From Chloroflexota bacterium (GTDB lineage: Bacteria; Chloroflexota; Dehalococcoidia; SM23-28-2; RBG-16-64-32), in contig JAJCYV010000043.1 of assembly GCA_029262695.1 (NCBI GenBank), forward strand, positions 1 through 52,620: a stretch of 52,620 nt of DNA. The letters run 5' to 3'. Under the pieces are notes generated by a model, which saw nothing but the letters and a program-made list of their open reading frames with translations, did no database searches and was not told where the DNA came from. Below are positions 1-8,758 of this stretch, in pieces; the first letter of the stretch is position 1; every line of letters starts with the position of its first letter. Made by a program: the position numbers and the translations under genes.

Positions 1-15
1 ACCAGAAGGACACCA

Positions 16-1299
16 ATGCCCGAATCCGAAACTGCCCTCGGCGATATCCGCGTCCTCGACCTTGCGGGCGAGGCCGGACAGTACTGCACCAAGCTGCTCG
101 CAGACCTGGGCGCCGACGTTATCAAGATCGAGCCACCCGGCGGCGACCCCGTGCGCGCGCTGCCGCCTTACTACCAGGGCAACACCAGGGCCAGCCTCTA
201 CTGGCTCAACCTCAACACGAGCAAGCGCAGCGTTACCCTTAACCTCGACGACGCTGGCGGCCGCGATCTGTTCAAGCGCCTCGCCGCCACCGCCGACATC
301 ATCGTCGAGAGCTTCCAGCCGGGATACCTGGCCGGCAACGGGCTGGGCTACGACGACCTGGCGGCGATCAAGAGCGACCTCATCCTCACGTCGATCACCG
401 GCTTCGGCCAGGACGGCCCGCACGCGCAGTACAAGGCGCCGGACATCGTCGGCGTCGCCGCCGGCGGCATCATGTGGCTGGCCGGCGAGCCACAGGACCC
501 GCCAAACGTCCCACCCTGGCGACAGGGCTACATCTCCGCCTCCATCATCGGCGCGGCCAGCTCGCTCATCGCCCTCGTTCACCGCGACCAGAGCGGCGAA
601 GGCCAGCACATCGACGTCTCCATGCAGGAGGCGCTCTCGATCGCCCAGGAGACCGCGATGCAAACGTGGGACATGATGGAGGCGCTGCGTTGCCAGGCCG
701 GCTCCCGCGGCATCATCCCGTTCGACGTGCCCGGCATCGGCATCCACGAGTGCAGCGACGGGCACGTCTTCGGCTACCTGGGGACGCCGGGCGGCGCTCC
801 CTGGGCCGAAATGCTGTCCTGGATGGACGAAGAGGGCATGGCGGAGGACCTGACGGAGGAGCCCTACAAGGAGTTCATCGACAACCTGAACCTGCGCTTT
901 CTGACGACTTTCGTGGAGGACCCCGCCGCCATCAGCCAGAAGATCCAGACGATGGCCTACATCGCCGGCATCCTGCGCAAGTTCACAGCGACGAAGACGA
1001 AGTGGGAGATGTACGAACAGGGCCAGAAGCGGCGCCTCCTCTGGGGCATCGTCAGCACGCCCAAGGACCTGGCGGAGAACCCACAACTGATGGCGCGCAA
1101 CTGGCTGACGCCCGTGGAACACCCGGACCTCGAAACGACGCTCGACTACCCGGGCACGCCGTACCGCCTCTCCGAGACGCCGTGGGCGATCCACGCCCGG
1201 CCACCGCTCGTCGGTGAGCACAACCGGCAGGTCTTCGGCGAAGAGCTGGGCGTCAGCAAGAGCGATTGGAACGCACTCGAGGCGCAAGGAGCCGTGTGA
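16..1299 (+). CDS. CaiB/BaiF-family CoA-transferase (class III), possible catalytic Asp missing
   Basis: This 427-residue protein has the family III CoA-transferase fold signature: an N-terminal LADLGADVIKIEPPGGD stretch (residues 28-44), TGFGQDGP (128-135) and R-x5-G-x-GQHIDVSMQEAL (190-206). Family members move CoA between carboxylic acids through an aspartyl-CoA anhydride. In typical members the catalytic Asp sits five residues after a Gly in the segment before the AALxxR helix; here that segment reads GYISASIIGA (171-180), so the position appears to be Ser176. That is an alignment made by eye. AGAAGGA at 6-12 precedes the ATG by a few bases. The stop codon shares a base with the next start (TGATG), so it is the first visible gene of a coupled operon with a hydrolase and a second CaiB protein. 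Its substrate is unknown. Confidence 0.9.
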   Translation: MPESETALGDIRVLDLAGEAGQYCTKLLADLGADVIKIEPPGGDPVRALPPYYQGNTRASLYWLNLNTSKRSVTLNLDDAGGRDLFKRLAATADIIVESFQPGYLAGNGLGYDDLAAIKSDLILTSITGFGQDGPHAQYKAPDIVGVAAGGIMWLAGEPQDPPNVPPWRQGYISASIIGAASSLIALVHRDQSGEGQHIDVSMQEALSIAQETAMQTWDMMEALRCQAGSRGIIPFDVPGIGIHECSDGHVFGYLGTPGGAPWAEMLSWMDEEGMAEDLTEEPYKEFIDNLNLRFLTTFVEDPAAISQKIQTMAYIAGILRKFTATKTKWEMYEQGQKRRLLWGIVSTPKDLAENPQLMARNWLTPVEHPDLETTLDYPGTPYRLSETPWAIHARPPLVGEHNRQVFGEELGVSKSDWNALEAQGAV

Positions 1300-2084
1300 T
1301 GGAGGCCAGGACACCCGACGGGGTAACGCTGCGATTCGACGAGGCCGGCGAGGGCGACCCCACCATCGTCTTCGTCCACGGCTGGTGCTGCAGCCGCGAC
1401 AACTGGCGGCGCCAGGTCGCTCACTTCTCGCGAAGCCACCGCGTGATCGCGCTCGACCAGCGGGGCCACGGCGAGTCCGACAAGCCGGACCAGGACTACA
1501 CGATCGCCGGCTTCGTGGACGACCTCGCCCGGTTCATCGGCGACCGCGGCCTCGACCGGCCGGTCATCGTCGGCCACAGTATGGGCGGCGCCATCGCCAT
1601 GAACCTCGCTCGCAAGCACCCTCACATCGCGCGCGGGATCGTCATGGTGGACACGCCTTCCAGGCCCCTTCCGGCGCAGTTCCAGCCTGTCATGCAGAGC
1701 ACACTGGCAGCCCTGCAGTCGCCGGCCTACAAGAGCGTCGCTGAGGGATTCGTCCGGATGTTCATGTTTGACGGCAACTCACCGCCTGATCTCGTCGACG
1801 AGCTGATCTCGGCTATGTCCGAAGCACCGCAGCGGCTGATGCACACCGCTCTCACGGACCTGCTGGGCCCCCACACGATGGAGCCCGGGCCGATCCCGGT
1901 CCCTGCGCTCTACATCCTCGCCGGCTCCGACGACGACGCCGAGGGCGAGCTGGCCGAACGTTACCCTGGCCTCGAAGTCGCCGCCGTCGAATGCGCACAC
2001 TTCATCCAGCTCGAAAGACCGGACGAGACGAACGCGCTCGTCGAAGGCCTGATCGCCCGGGTGGCCGAAGGAGCGCCCGCGTGA
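1299..2084 (+). CDS. alpha/beta hydrolase
   Basis: This 261-residue alpha/beta-hydrolase fold protein has the HGWCCS oxyanion-hole loop (residues 27-32), RGHGESDKP (55-63), the nucleophile elbow GHSMGG with Ser94, and a C-terminal AHFIQLERP segment carrying the likely catalytic His. An upstream in-frame ATG exists at 1266, but I chose 1299: AAGGAG lies 7 bases before it and it overlaps the preceding stop as TGATG, the usual arrangement for translational coupling. The end overlaps the next GTG by four bases. Its place between two CaiB-type CoA-transferases suggests hydrolysis of an ester, lactone or thioester in an acyl-CoA catabolic pathway, but the substrate cannot be read from the sequence. 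Confidence 0.9.
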   Translation: MEARTPDGVTLRFDEAGEGDPTIVFVHGWCCSRDNWRRQVAHFSRSHRVIALDQRGHGESDKPDQDYTIAGFVDDLARFIGDRGLDRPVIVGHSMGGAIAMNLARKHPHIARGIVMVDTPSRPLPAQFQPVMQSTLAALQSPAYKSVAEGFVRMFMFDGNSPPDLVDELISAMSEAPQRLMHTALTDLLGPHTMEPGPIPVPALYILAGSDDDAEGELAERYPGLEVAAVECAHFIQLERPDETNALVEGLIARVAEGAPA

Positions 2085-3316
2085 AAGCTGCGCTGGACGG
2101 CCTCAAGGTCGCCGACTTCTCGTGGTTCGGCGCCGGGCCGATCTGCGCGAGGCACATGGCGACTTACGGCGCCACTGTCGTGCGAGTAGAGTCGGAGACG
2201 CGCATCGACTCGCTGCGCACCGTCGCGCCGTTCGCCAGGGACAAGACCGGCTACAACGTCAGCGGTTACTTCAACAACTTCAACTCGGACAAGCTGGGCA
2301 TCACCCTCAACCTCAACGCGCCCGAGGGCCTGGGCATCGCTCGCAAGCTGGTCGAATGGGCCGACGTCTTTCTCACGAACATCACGCCGCGAGTGATTGA
2401 GCGCTGGGGCCTGACGTACGAGATGATCTCCGAGTGGAACCCGCAGATCATCGCCGCATACCAGCCGATGCAGGGGTACGACGGCCCGCACCGCGACTTC
2501 CTGGGCTTCGGCGCCGTCCTCACGCCGATCACCGGCTACAGCCACATGAGCGGCTTCCCGGAGCGGCTACCGGTCGGCCTCGGAACGAACTACCCGGACT
2601 ACGTTATCAACCCCGGACACACACTCGTCGCCATCATGGCCGCGCTGCACTACCGCCACCGCACCGGGAAGGGCCAGCGCATCGAGTGCGCCCAACTGGA
2701 GTCCTCCGTTAGCCCGCTGGCGCCGGCGATCTTCGACTACACGGCGAACGGCGTCGAGCAGAACCGCGCCGGAAATCACCTACCGCTGGCCGCGCCGCAC
2801 AACGCCTTCAAGTGCGCGCCGCTGAGCAACGGCGGCCGCCCGATGGACCAGCGCTGGGTCGCAATCGCCTGCTTCAACGACGACGAATGGGAAGCCCTGG
2901 CCGCAACGATCGGCGACCCCGTGAGCGACGCGAAGTTCGCCACGCACGAAGGGCGCAAGGAGAACGAGGCCGAACTCGACGCCGCGATCAACGCCTGGAC
3001 CGCGGACAAGGACGCGTTCGCCGTCATGGAGGACCTGCAGTCGCGCGGCGTTCCGGCGCACGTCGTCGAGAGCGCGCGCGAGATGCTCGATTTCGACGAG
3101 CACCTCAAGGCACGCGGCTACTACGCCTACCTCGACCACCCGGAGACCGGCCGCTCAGCGTACGACGGCCCGCCCGCGAAGCTTTCGAAGACGCCCGGCG
3201 AGCTGCGCTCGCCGGCGCCGCTCCTCGGCCAGCACACGGAGCAGGTGTGCAAGGAGATCCTCGGCCTCGGCGACGACGAGATCGCGGACCTGATGGTCGC
3301 CGGCGCGCTGATCTAG
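2081..3316 (+). CDS. CaiB/BaiF-family CoA-transferase (class III)
   Basis: This is a second class III CoA-transferase, 411 residues. Here the segment expected to hold the catalytic Asp is intact: GLGTNYPDYVINPGH, with Asp173, followed by AALHYRHRTGKGQRIECAQLE, the conserved dimer-interlocking region. It is more like the NYPDY subgroup than the protein encoded at 16-1299, so the two are not recent duplicates. I start it at GTG 2081, which overlaps the hydrolase stop (GTGA) and has GAAGGAG at 2067-2073. A longer reading from ATG 1991 would add a low-complexity Arg-rich stretch that is only a frame shadow of the hydrolase. The pairing of an apparently Asp-less and an Asp-containing CaiB protein could indicate a heteromeric enzyme, but this is inference. 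Confidence 0.92.
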   Translation: MKAALDGLKVADFSWFGAGPICARHMATYGATVVRVESETRIDSLRTVAPFARDKTGYNVSGYFNNFNSDKLGITLNLNAPEGLGIARKLVEWADVFLTNITPRVIERWGLTYEMISEWNPQIIAAYQPMQGYDGPHRDFLGFGAVLTPITGYSHMSGFPERLPVGLGTNYPDYVINPGHTLVAIMAALHYRHRTGKGQRIECAQLESSVSPLAPAIFDYTANGVEQNRAGNHLPLAAPHNAFKCAPLSNGGRPMDQRWVAIACFNDDEWEALAATIGDPVSDAKFATHEGRKENEAELDAAINAWTADKDAFAVMEDLQSRGVPAHVVESAREMLDFDEHLKARGYYAYLDHPETGRSAYDGPPAKLSKTPGELRSPAPLLGQHTEQVCKEILGLGDDEIADLMVAGALI

Positions 3317-3390
3317 CGAGCGCGCCGCAACCGAAGTACGTTAGCCCCGGATTCACCCCACTGAACGCGACTGGCGATAGCGAGGTAGAG

Positions 3391-4155
3391 ATGACTGAAC
3401 AACTGAACGGGACCGTCGCGCTGGTGACAGGCGCCAGCAGCGGCATCGGCCACGCGACAGCACGGGCGCTGGCGGCCCACGGCGCGGCCGTCGCGCTGGT
3501 CGCCCGGCGCAAGGACCGACTGGACGGACTGGCCGATGCGATCGCGAAAGACGGCGGGCGGGCGCTCGCCATCGAGGCCGACATCACGGACAGGGCCCAG
3601 GCCCAGGGCGCCGTCGAAAGGACGGTGAGTCAGCTGGGACGGCTGGACACCGTCGTCAACAACGCCGGCGTGATGCTCCTCGGCCCGGCGGAAAGCGCTC
3701 CGATCGAAGAGTGGGAGCGCATGGTGTCGCTCAACGTCACCGGCCTGCTCTACGTCGCGCACGCCGCGCTGCCGCACCTGCTGAAGGCGGCGGAGCAAGA
3801 GCCCCGCCAGGTCGCCGACCTCGTGAACATCAGCTCGGTGGCCGGTCGCATCGCTCGCGGCGGCTCTGGCGTGTACAACCTGACGAAGTTCGGTGTCACC
3901 GCCTTCACGGAGGCGCTGCGACAGGAGGTCGCTGGCCGCCACGTGAGGCTCTCGGTCGTCGAGCCGGGCGCTGTGGCGACGGAGCTGATCACGCACGTCC
4001 GCCAGGAAGTGCTAATGGAGCTTGCAAAGCGCTTTGGGAAGATGGACCCCCTGCTCTCGGAGGACATCGCCGACGCGGTCGCCTACATCGTCACGCGCCC
4101 GCGCCGCGTCGCCGTCAACGAGATGCTCGTCCGCCCGACGAACCAGGAGATGTAG
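3391..4155 (+). CDS. short-chain dehydrogenase/reductase
   Basis: This is a classical SDR of 254 residues. It has the NAD(P)-binding TGASSGIG motif (residues 13-20), a basic ARRKDRL segment after beta-2 that favours NADP(H), NNAG, a catalytic Ser in NISSVAG, and the YNLTK form of YxxxK. It resembles the YdfG/serine 3-dehydrogenase-like group, including the VEPGAVATEL segment. A weak GAGGTAGAG lies just before ATG 3391. The gene starts 74 bases after the second CaiB gene in the same direction and is probably in the same transcription unit, acting on a hydroxy- or oxo-acyl intermediate. The exact substrate is unknown. Confidence 0.92.
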   Translation: MTEQLNGTVALVTGASSGIGHATARALAAHGAAVALVARRKDRLDGLADAIAKDGGRALAIEADITDRAQAQGAVERTVSQLGRLDTVVNNAGVMLLGPAESAPIEEWERMVSLNVTGLLYVAHAALPHLLKAAEQEPRQVADLVNISSVAGRIARGGSGVYNLTKFGVTAFTEALRQEVAGRHVRLSVVEPGAVATELITHVRQEVLMELAKRFGKMDPLLSEDIADAVAYIVTRPRRVAVNEMLVRPTNQEM

Positions 4156-4599
4156 CGCCGCGAGCGGCTACCGCACTATCGCTGGTGGTAAGCCGGCGCT
4201 TCCACCTGATCGTCGTCTGCTGACACCTACGACTGGCCCGGCATGCCACCCTTCGAGTTGCGCCGCGGCGCAGGTCTTGGCGGATCCCGTGAGCTCCGAG
4301 CACTCAATTCTTGCGCACCACGGTGAGAAGCCCTAAGCTCCCTTCGGGGTTCACCGCCAGCAACTCCGCGAGTGTGCCGACCAACACGGGTCGGCCAAGC
4401 CTAGAAATCGCACTGTCCGATCGGCCAGCACGGCCGGCCCCGCGATCGGAAACGCCACGGGCTAACGCCCGGCCTTTGGATTGGAATTCTAGATCAGCTT
4501 GTAACCCGCTCTTGACCTGCGTGGCGCTGACGACCACAAGCGCGAGAGAGCAGCTGACTTGCAGCTGACGACTCATCGCCAACCGGAAGAGGAGCTAGC
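4156..4599 (+). other. 444-bp intergenic stretch with hairpin and weak promoter
   Basis: I see no convincing gene here. It holds an inverted repeat CCGATCG (4417-4423) / CGATCGG (4443-4449) that could act as a terminator or attenuator, and a candidate -35 TTGACC at 4512-4517 followed at 17 bp by only a poor -10 (CACAAG). There is also an 11-bp near-tandem duplication GCAGCTGACTT/GCAGCTGACGA around 4552-4573. AGAGGAG at about 4588-4594 serves the next gene. An antisense open frame (4304-4582) has no recognisable protein features. Confidence 0.4.
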
Positions 4600-6672
4600 A
4601 TGAAATGTCTAATTCTGGCCGCTGGCGATGGTGGGCGGCTCGCCGAGAAATGCGACTCGAAACCGCTTGTCCAGATCGCTGGGATGCCGCTAATCGAGCA
4701 CACCATTGCTACCGCGCAACAGGCCGGCGTCACCGATTTCTACGTGGTAACCGGGCATGCCGCTGACCAAGTCGAGGCCTTCCTGTCGGAGCTGAGCCAT
4801 CGCAGGCGCGTGAGCATCACCCCAATTAGGAACCCGGAGTGGGAGTTGGGTAATGGGCTTTCTCTGCTCGCGGGCCGTAGGCGGCTTGATGAACCCTTTC
4901 TCTTGCTTATGGCCGACCACGTCCTTGACCGGGCGATCCTTGACCGGCTTCTCGCTCAGCCACTGAACGACGGGGAGGTGATTCTGGCCGCCGACTTCGG
5001 GGTCGATGAGAACCAACTGGTTGACCTCGACGACGTGACGAAGGTCCTGGCCAACGATCAGCAACTCGTCGAAATCGGGAAGCAGCTGAGCACGTATAGC
5101 GCGTTCGACACCGGGGCCTTTCTCTGCTCGCCGCACATCTTCGGCACCGTCGAAGAAAGCGTGAAGGCTGGGGACCGCTCTGTTTCCGGTGCGATCCGCC
5201 GCCTGGCCGTGAAGGGAAAGGCGAAGGTGATCGACGTCCGGGGCCATTACTGGCTTGACGTCGATACGCCGCAAGACCTCCGGAATGCGGAGAGGCTCCT
5301 GTTTCAGAATCTTTCGAAGCCTGCAGACGGCTTCATCTCCCGCACCATCAACCGGAGGATCTCCACGGCAATCTTCACGCCGCTGTTGCTGAAGCTATCG
5401 CGGCGAATGACAGCGAACCTGGTGTCGCTTCTTGCTTTCTTTGTCAGCTTCGTAGCCAGCCTGACCTTCTTCCTCGGCCTTCCCATTGTGGGCGGGATCG
5501 TGATTCAGCTGGCTAGCATTCTGGACGGGAGTGACGGCGAGGTTGCGCGGTTGAAGAAGCTGCAATCCCCCTTCGGGAACTTCTTTGATGCGGTGCTCGA
5601 TCGCTACTCGGACGGTTTCATATTGTTCGGAATGTTCTACTACATGCTGACGGCGTCCGCCATCGGTAACCTATTGGGCCCATCCTCCACCACCCTCATA
5701 GTCGGCACGTCGATGCTGGCACTGCTCGGAACGCTGATGGTCAGCTATACTTCCGCGAAATCGGTCGCGGATTTCGGCTACCGGTACGGCGGCCAGTGGA
5801 CTGCGGCCGGAAGGGGTCGGGATCTGAGGATGTTCGTGCTCGCCCTCGGGGGAGTAGGAACACTGATTCATCCGATATCCGTCTTCGTGGCGGTGCTCGC
5901 TGTCGCGCTGCTCACGAGTGGCATTGTCTTGTGGCGCCTGTGGACCTCCTGGAACTACGCCAATGGCCGGAGCCCGCTGGTGGGTGCCAGCCCGAAAGCG
6001 GTGATCTTCGACTTCGATGGAACCATCGCGGACACGATGCCGTTTCTATCGGGCCTGGCCGTCGGTCTGCTCACCAAGAACTACGAGATGTCCGGGGCAG
6101 AGGCACGGCGGAGGTATCTCGAGACAACCGGGATGGACTTCCGCAGCCAGCTCGAGGAGATCTTTCCAGAACACCAAAGGAACGGCGCAGTGGCCGCCAC
6201 CATGGAATTGGGCAAGAGCGGGCGTATTCTTGAGCATCCGCTGTTCGAGGAGGTCGTCCCTGTCCTGAGGTCTTTCGAAGATAGGGGTGTCAGACGGTTC
6301 GTCTGTAGCAGCACGGAGGAGACGATCGTCCGGCAGTACACGGAGAAAGCCGGAATCGATGACCTGCTCGACGGGTGCTTCGGCTACAGGCCAGGCTTTG
6401 CCAAGGGCCAGCAGATCGAGTTTATTCTGCGCCACTACAACCTCCGTCCTGATGAGGTCATCTTCGTCGGCGACTCGCTGATGGACTACGAGTTCGTGAG
6501 GGGCAAGGGCGTTCGATTCATCGGACTGCGCCGCCTCTTCGAAGAGCATGACTTTCGAGACCGGGGGCTGTTCAGCGTAAAGGATCTGACCGAGCTGGCG
6601 AGTGTGTGGCGCCGATCAGAAGGCGTCATCCACTTCCCCAAGGTTTTGCCTGAAACCGGCAGCGGCGGATAA
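4600..6672 (+). CDS. Triple-domain fusion: nucleotidyltransferase + CDP-alcohol phosphotransferase + HAD phosphatase
   Basis: This is a 690-residue membrane protein with three modules. Residues 1 to about 235 form a sugar/alcohol-phosphate nucleotidyltransferase: LILAAGDGGRL, KPLVQIAGMPLIEHT, an ADH metal-site motif and YWLDVDTPQDL. About 240-445 is a multi-pass CDP-alcohol phosphatidyltransferase domain carrying the full DGxxARx8Gx3Dx3D motif (about 312-334). About 465-690 is a HAD hydrolase: DFDGTIAD, a Lys in FAKGQQ and GDSLMDYE. The first two modules match the layout of bifunctional inositol-1-phosphate cytidylyltransferase/di-myo-inositol-phosphate-phosphate synthase (IPCT/DIPPS), whose product must then be dephosphorylated. 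The fused HAD could do that last step; this is inference. PntC/LicC-type head-group synthesis is the alternative. No inositol-phosphate synthase gene is nearby. Base composition is visibly lower in GC than the neighbours (33/60 at 5401-5460), suggesting transfer. AGAGGAG precedes the ATG. Confidence 0.85.
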   Translation: MKCLILAAGDGGRLAEKCDSKPLVQIAGMPLIEHTIATAQQAGVTDFYVVTGHAADQVEAFLSELSHRRRVSITPIRNPEWELGNGLSLLAGRRRLDEPFLLLMADHVLDRAILDRLLAQPLNDGEVILAADFGVDENQLVDLDDVTKVLANDQQLVEIGKQLSTYSAFDTGAFLCSPHIFGTVEESVKAGDRSVSGAIRRLAVKGKAKVIDVRGHYWLDVDTPQDLRNAERLLFQNLSKPADGFISRTINRRISTAIFTPLLLKLSRRMTANLVSLLAFFVSFVASLTFFLGLPIVGGIVIQLASILDGSDGEVARLKKLQSPFGNFFDAVLDRYSDGFILFGMFYYMLTASAIGNLLGPSSTTLIVGTSMLALLGTLMVSYTSAKSVADFGYRYGGQWTAAGRGRDLRMFVLALGGVGTLIHPISVFVAVLAVALLTSGIVLWRLWTSWNYANGRSPLVGASPKAVIFDFDGTIADTMPFLSGLAVGLLTKNYEMSGAEARRRYLETTGMDFRSQLEEIFPEHQRNGAVAATMELGKSGRILEHPLFEEVVPVLRSFEDRGVRRFVCSSTEETIVRQYTEKAGIDDLLDGCFGYRPGFAKGQQIEFILRHYNLRPDEVIFVGDSLMDYEFVRGKGVRFIGLRRLFEEHDFRDRGLFSVKDLTELASVWRRSEGVIHFPKVLPETGSGG

Positions 6673-6853
6673 CTCCTCGTCCGCACGTGTCGTTGGCCGT
6701 CCGTCAGGTGACGAGCAACATCGCAGGTATCTTCGGGCTGGACGACCTCGAGATCAACGCTGTGGCTGATGGTAAGCTGGCGCCACCCTTCCTTGGAGGT
6801 ATCGTCCCTGCTCTCCACCTTGAACCAGCAGCCTCTGCCCCCCACCCCTTCCC

Positions 6854-6883
6854 TTGCCGGGCCTCCGCGCTTCCCCATACACT
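6854..6883 (+). promoter_or_regulatory. Candidate promoter of the ThDP-enzyme gene
   Basis: TTGCCG (6854-6859), an 18-bp spacer and TACACT (6878-6883) fit a housekeeping promoter. The expected start near 6890 would give a leader of about 58 bases containing the CCACTGT-type heptamers and GAAGGAG just before ATG 6948. The stretch 6673-6853 before it holds no recognisable feature. Confidence 0.4.
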
Positions 6884-6909
6884 TACGCACGAATCGCCCT
6901 GACCGCTAA

Positions 6910-6930
6910 CCACTGTCCACTGCCCACTAC
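6910..6930 (+). repeat. Heptanucleotide tandem repeat (3 units)
   Basis: CCACTGT, CCACTGC and CCACTAC follow one another without gaps. The 7-bp period matches three longer arrays in this window (19800-19832, 19994-20028, 47890-47924), although this one diverges most in sequence. Confidence 0.5.
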
Positions 6931-6947
6931 ACAGAAGGAGTCCCCAC

Positions 6948-8591
6948 ATGGCCCTCGTTGACGGCGGCGACCTCGTCGCCCGCGCCATCAAGCAGGAAGG
7001 CGTCGACACGATCTTCACGCTCTGCGGCGGCCACGTGCAGGCGATCTACAACTCCTGCCTCGACGAGCAGATCAAGGTCATCGACGTCCGCCACGAGCAG
7101 GTCGCCGGCCACGCCGCCGAAGGCTGGTCGCGCGCCACGCGAAAGTGCGGCGTCGCCGTCGTCACCGCCGGACCCGGCGTCACCGACTGCGTCACCGCCA
7201 TCGCCAACGCCTGGCACAACAAGTCGCCGATGCTCATCATCGGCGGCCGCAGCCCGCTCGCCCGCTTCGAGATGGGCGCGCTGCAGGACATGGACCACAC
7301 GGAAGTCCTGCGCCCCATCACCAAGTTCGCCAAGTGCGTCCACCAGACCGAGCGCATTCCAGAGTACATCGCGATGGCCTTCCGCGCGGCGATGACCGGC
7401 CGCCCCGGCCCCGCCTTCCTCGAAATCCCCACCGACGTCCTCTTCCGCAAGGTCGAGGAGTCCGACGTGACGTTCCCCGAGAGCTACCGCCCGCCGGGCC
7501 GCGTCTACCCTGACACGAACGTCCTCGCGCAGGCGACCGAGACGCTGCGCAACGCCGAGCGCCCGCTGATCATGGCCGGTTCCGCGATCTACTGGAGCGA
7601 GGCGCACCAGGAGCTGCGCCAGCTCGCCGAAGCGCTGCAGGCGCCCGTCTACCTGAACGCGATGGGCCGCGGCTCGATGCCGCAGGACGACCCGCTCTTC
7701 TACAGCCGCAGCCGCCGCAACGCGCTCGGCCAGGCCGACGCGATCCTTGTCGTCGGCACGCCGATGGACTTCCGGCTCTCCTACGGCAAGCGCTTCAACC
7801 CCGAGGCGAAGATCATCCAGGTCGATACCGACCCGACGGAACTCGGCCGCAACCACGACGTCGACATCCCGATCGAGTCCGACGCCCGCGCCTTCCTCGA
7901 TGCGGCGGCCGCCGACCTCGCCGGCTCCAAGCCCGACCACTCCGAATGGCTCGCCGGGCTGCGCGAGCAAGAGAACAAGTCGCGCGCGCAGATGGAAGAG
8001 TGGATGGCCAGCGACCGCGAGCCGATCCACCCGTTCCGCCTCTGCGCCGACATCGCCAGCTTCGTCGACCAGGACACGATCGTCGTCGGCGACGGCGGCG
8101 ACATCGTCTCGCACGCGTCGAAGATCCTGCCGGTCAACCTGCCGGGCCAGTGGTACGACCCGGGCCCGTTCGGCACGCTGGGCGTCGGCACCGGCTTCTG
8201 CATGGCGATCAACTCCGTCTATCCGGACAAGCGCATCATCATGGTCAACGGCGACGGGGCATTCGGGCTCAACGGCTTCGACTTCGACACCTTCGTCCGC
8301 TTCGGCATCCCGGTCGTCTCCGTCGTCGGCAACGACCGCCAGTGGGGCCAGATCACGGTCGGCCAGCGGGCGATGTACGGGAAGGACCGCGTGGTGGCGA
8401 GCCTGCTGGGCGACGACTGCCGCTACGACAAGATCGTCGAAGGCATGGGCGGCCACGGGGAGTTCGTCACGAAGCCCGAGGAGATCCGCCCGGCGATCCA
8501 GCGCGCGCTGGACAGCGGTAAGCCAGCCTGCGTGAACGTGATCATGGACCAGGAGCCACCCGGCATCATGGGTGGCTACGAGTTCATGTAG
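6948..8591 (+). CDS. Thiamine-diphosphate-dependent enzyme (acetolactate synthase/oxalyl-CoA decarboxylase/2-hydroxyacyl-CoA lyase superfamily)
   Basis: This 547-residue protein has the three-domain layout of the POX/AHAS superfamily. The N-terminal PYR domain carries the ThDP-activating Glu50 in DVRHEQVAGHAAEG. A central domain includes a PTELGRNHDVDIPI-like CoA/FAD-region segment. The C-terminal PP domain carries the metal/ThDP motif from GDG (435-437) to Asn462. It lacks the features that would fix it as catabolic or biosynthetic acetolactate synthase. Class III CoA-transferases upstream recall the formyl-CoA transferase/oxalyl-CoA decarboxylase pairing, so decarboxylation or cleavage of an oxalyl-CoA or 2-hydroxyacyl-CoA is possible; that is inference from context. 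GAAGGAG precedes the ATG. It stands alone, followed by a divergent-composition gap and an MFS gene. Confidence 0.88.
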   Translation: MALVDGGDLVARAIKQEGVDTIFTLCGGHVQAIYNSCLDEQIKVIDVRHEQVAGHAAEGWSRATRKCGVAVVTAGPGVTDCVTAIANAWHNKSPMLIIGGRSPLARFEMGALQDMDHTEVLRPITKFAKCVHQTERIPEYIAMAFRAAMTGRPGPAFLEIPTDVLFRKVEESDVTFPESYRPPGRVYPDTNVLAQATETLRNAERPLIMAGSAIYWSEAHQELRQLAEALQAPVYLNAMGRGSMPQDDPLFYSRSRRNALGQADAILVVGTPMDFRLSYGKRFNPEAKIIQVDTDPTELGRNHDVDIPIESDARAFLDAAAADLAGSKPDHSEWLAGLREQENKSRAQMEEWMASDREPIHPFRLCADIASFVDQDTIVVGDGGDIVSHASKILPVNLPGQWYDPGPFGTLGVGTGFCMAINSVYPDKRIIMVNGDGAFGLNGFDFDTFVRFGIPVVSVVGNDRQWGQITVGQRAMYGKDRVVASLLGDDCRYDKIVEGMGGHGEFVTKPEEIRPAIQRALDSGKPACVNVIMDQEPPGIMGGYEFM

Positions 8592-8743
8592 ATAGCGCCG
8601 CCTCATTACGCCCATTGCTTGACGACAATGAGCATCGGGTTCACACTCGATACGCGGGCAGCAGAGGTCGCCTGATAGGGTAACCCCCCTTCCAGACGCT
8701 CAAACGCTGTCCGCTTCGCGTTCCGCCACTCCACGCCCGCTGA

Positions 8744-8749
8744 TATGCT
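8744..8749 (+). promoter_or_regulatory. Candidate -10 box of MFS gene (leaderless)
   Basis: TATGCT lies 9 bases before the GTG start at 8759, so transcription would begin at or next to the start codon. The -35 region 17 bp upstream (TTCCGC, 8721-8726) is weak. There is no Shine-Dalgarno sequence in between, which supports a leaderless message. Confidence 0.45.
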
Positions 8750-8758
8750 GGGCGCACT

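Noticed and set aside
4304-4582. Antisense 92-residue ORF in the gap before the fusion gene
   Set aside because: No recognisable motif, atypical composition and no promoter or ribosome-binding site; it is likely chance open frame.
6687-6902. 71-residue ORF after the fusion gene
   Set aside because: Ends in low-complexity Pro/Ala/His sequence with no family features; no ribosome-binding site.
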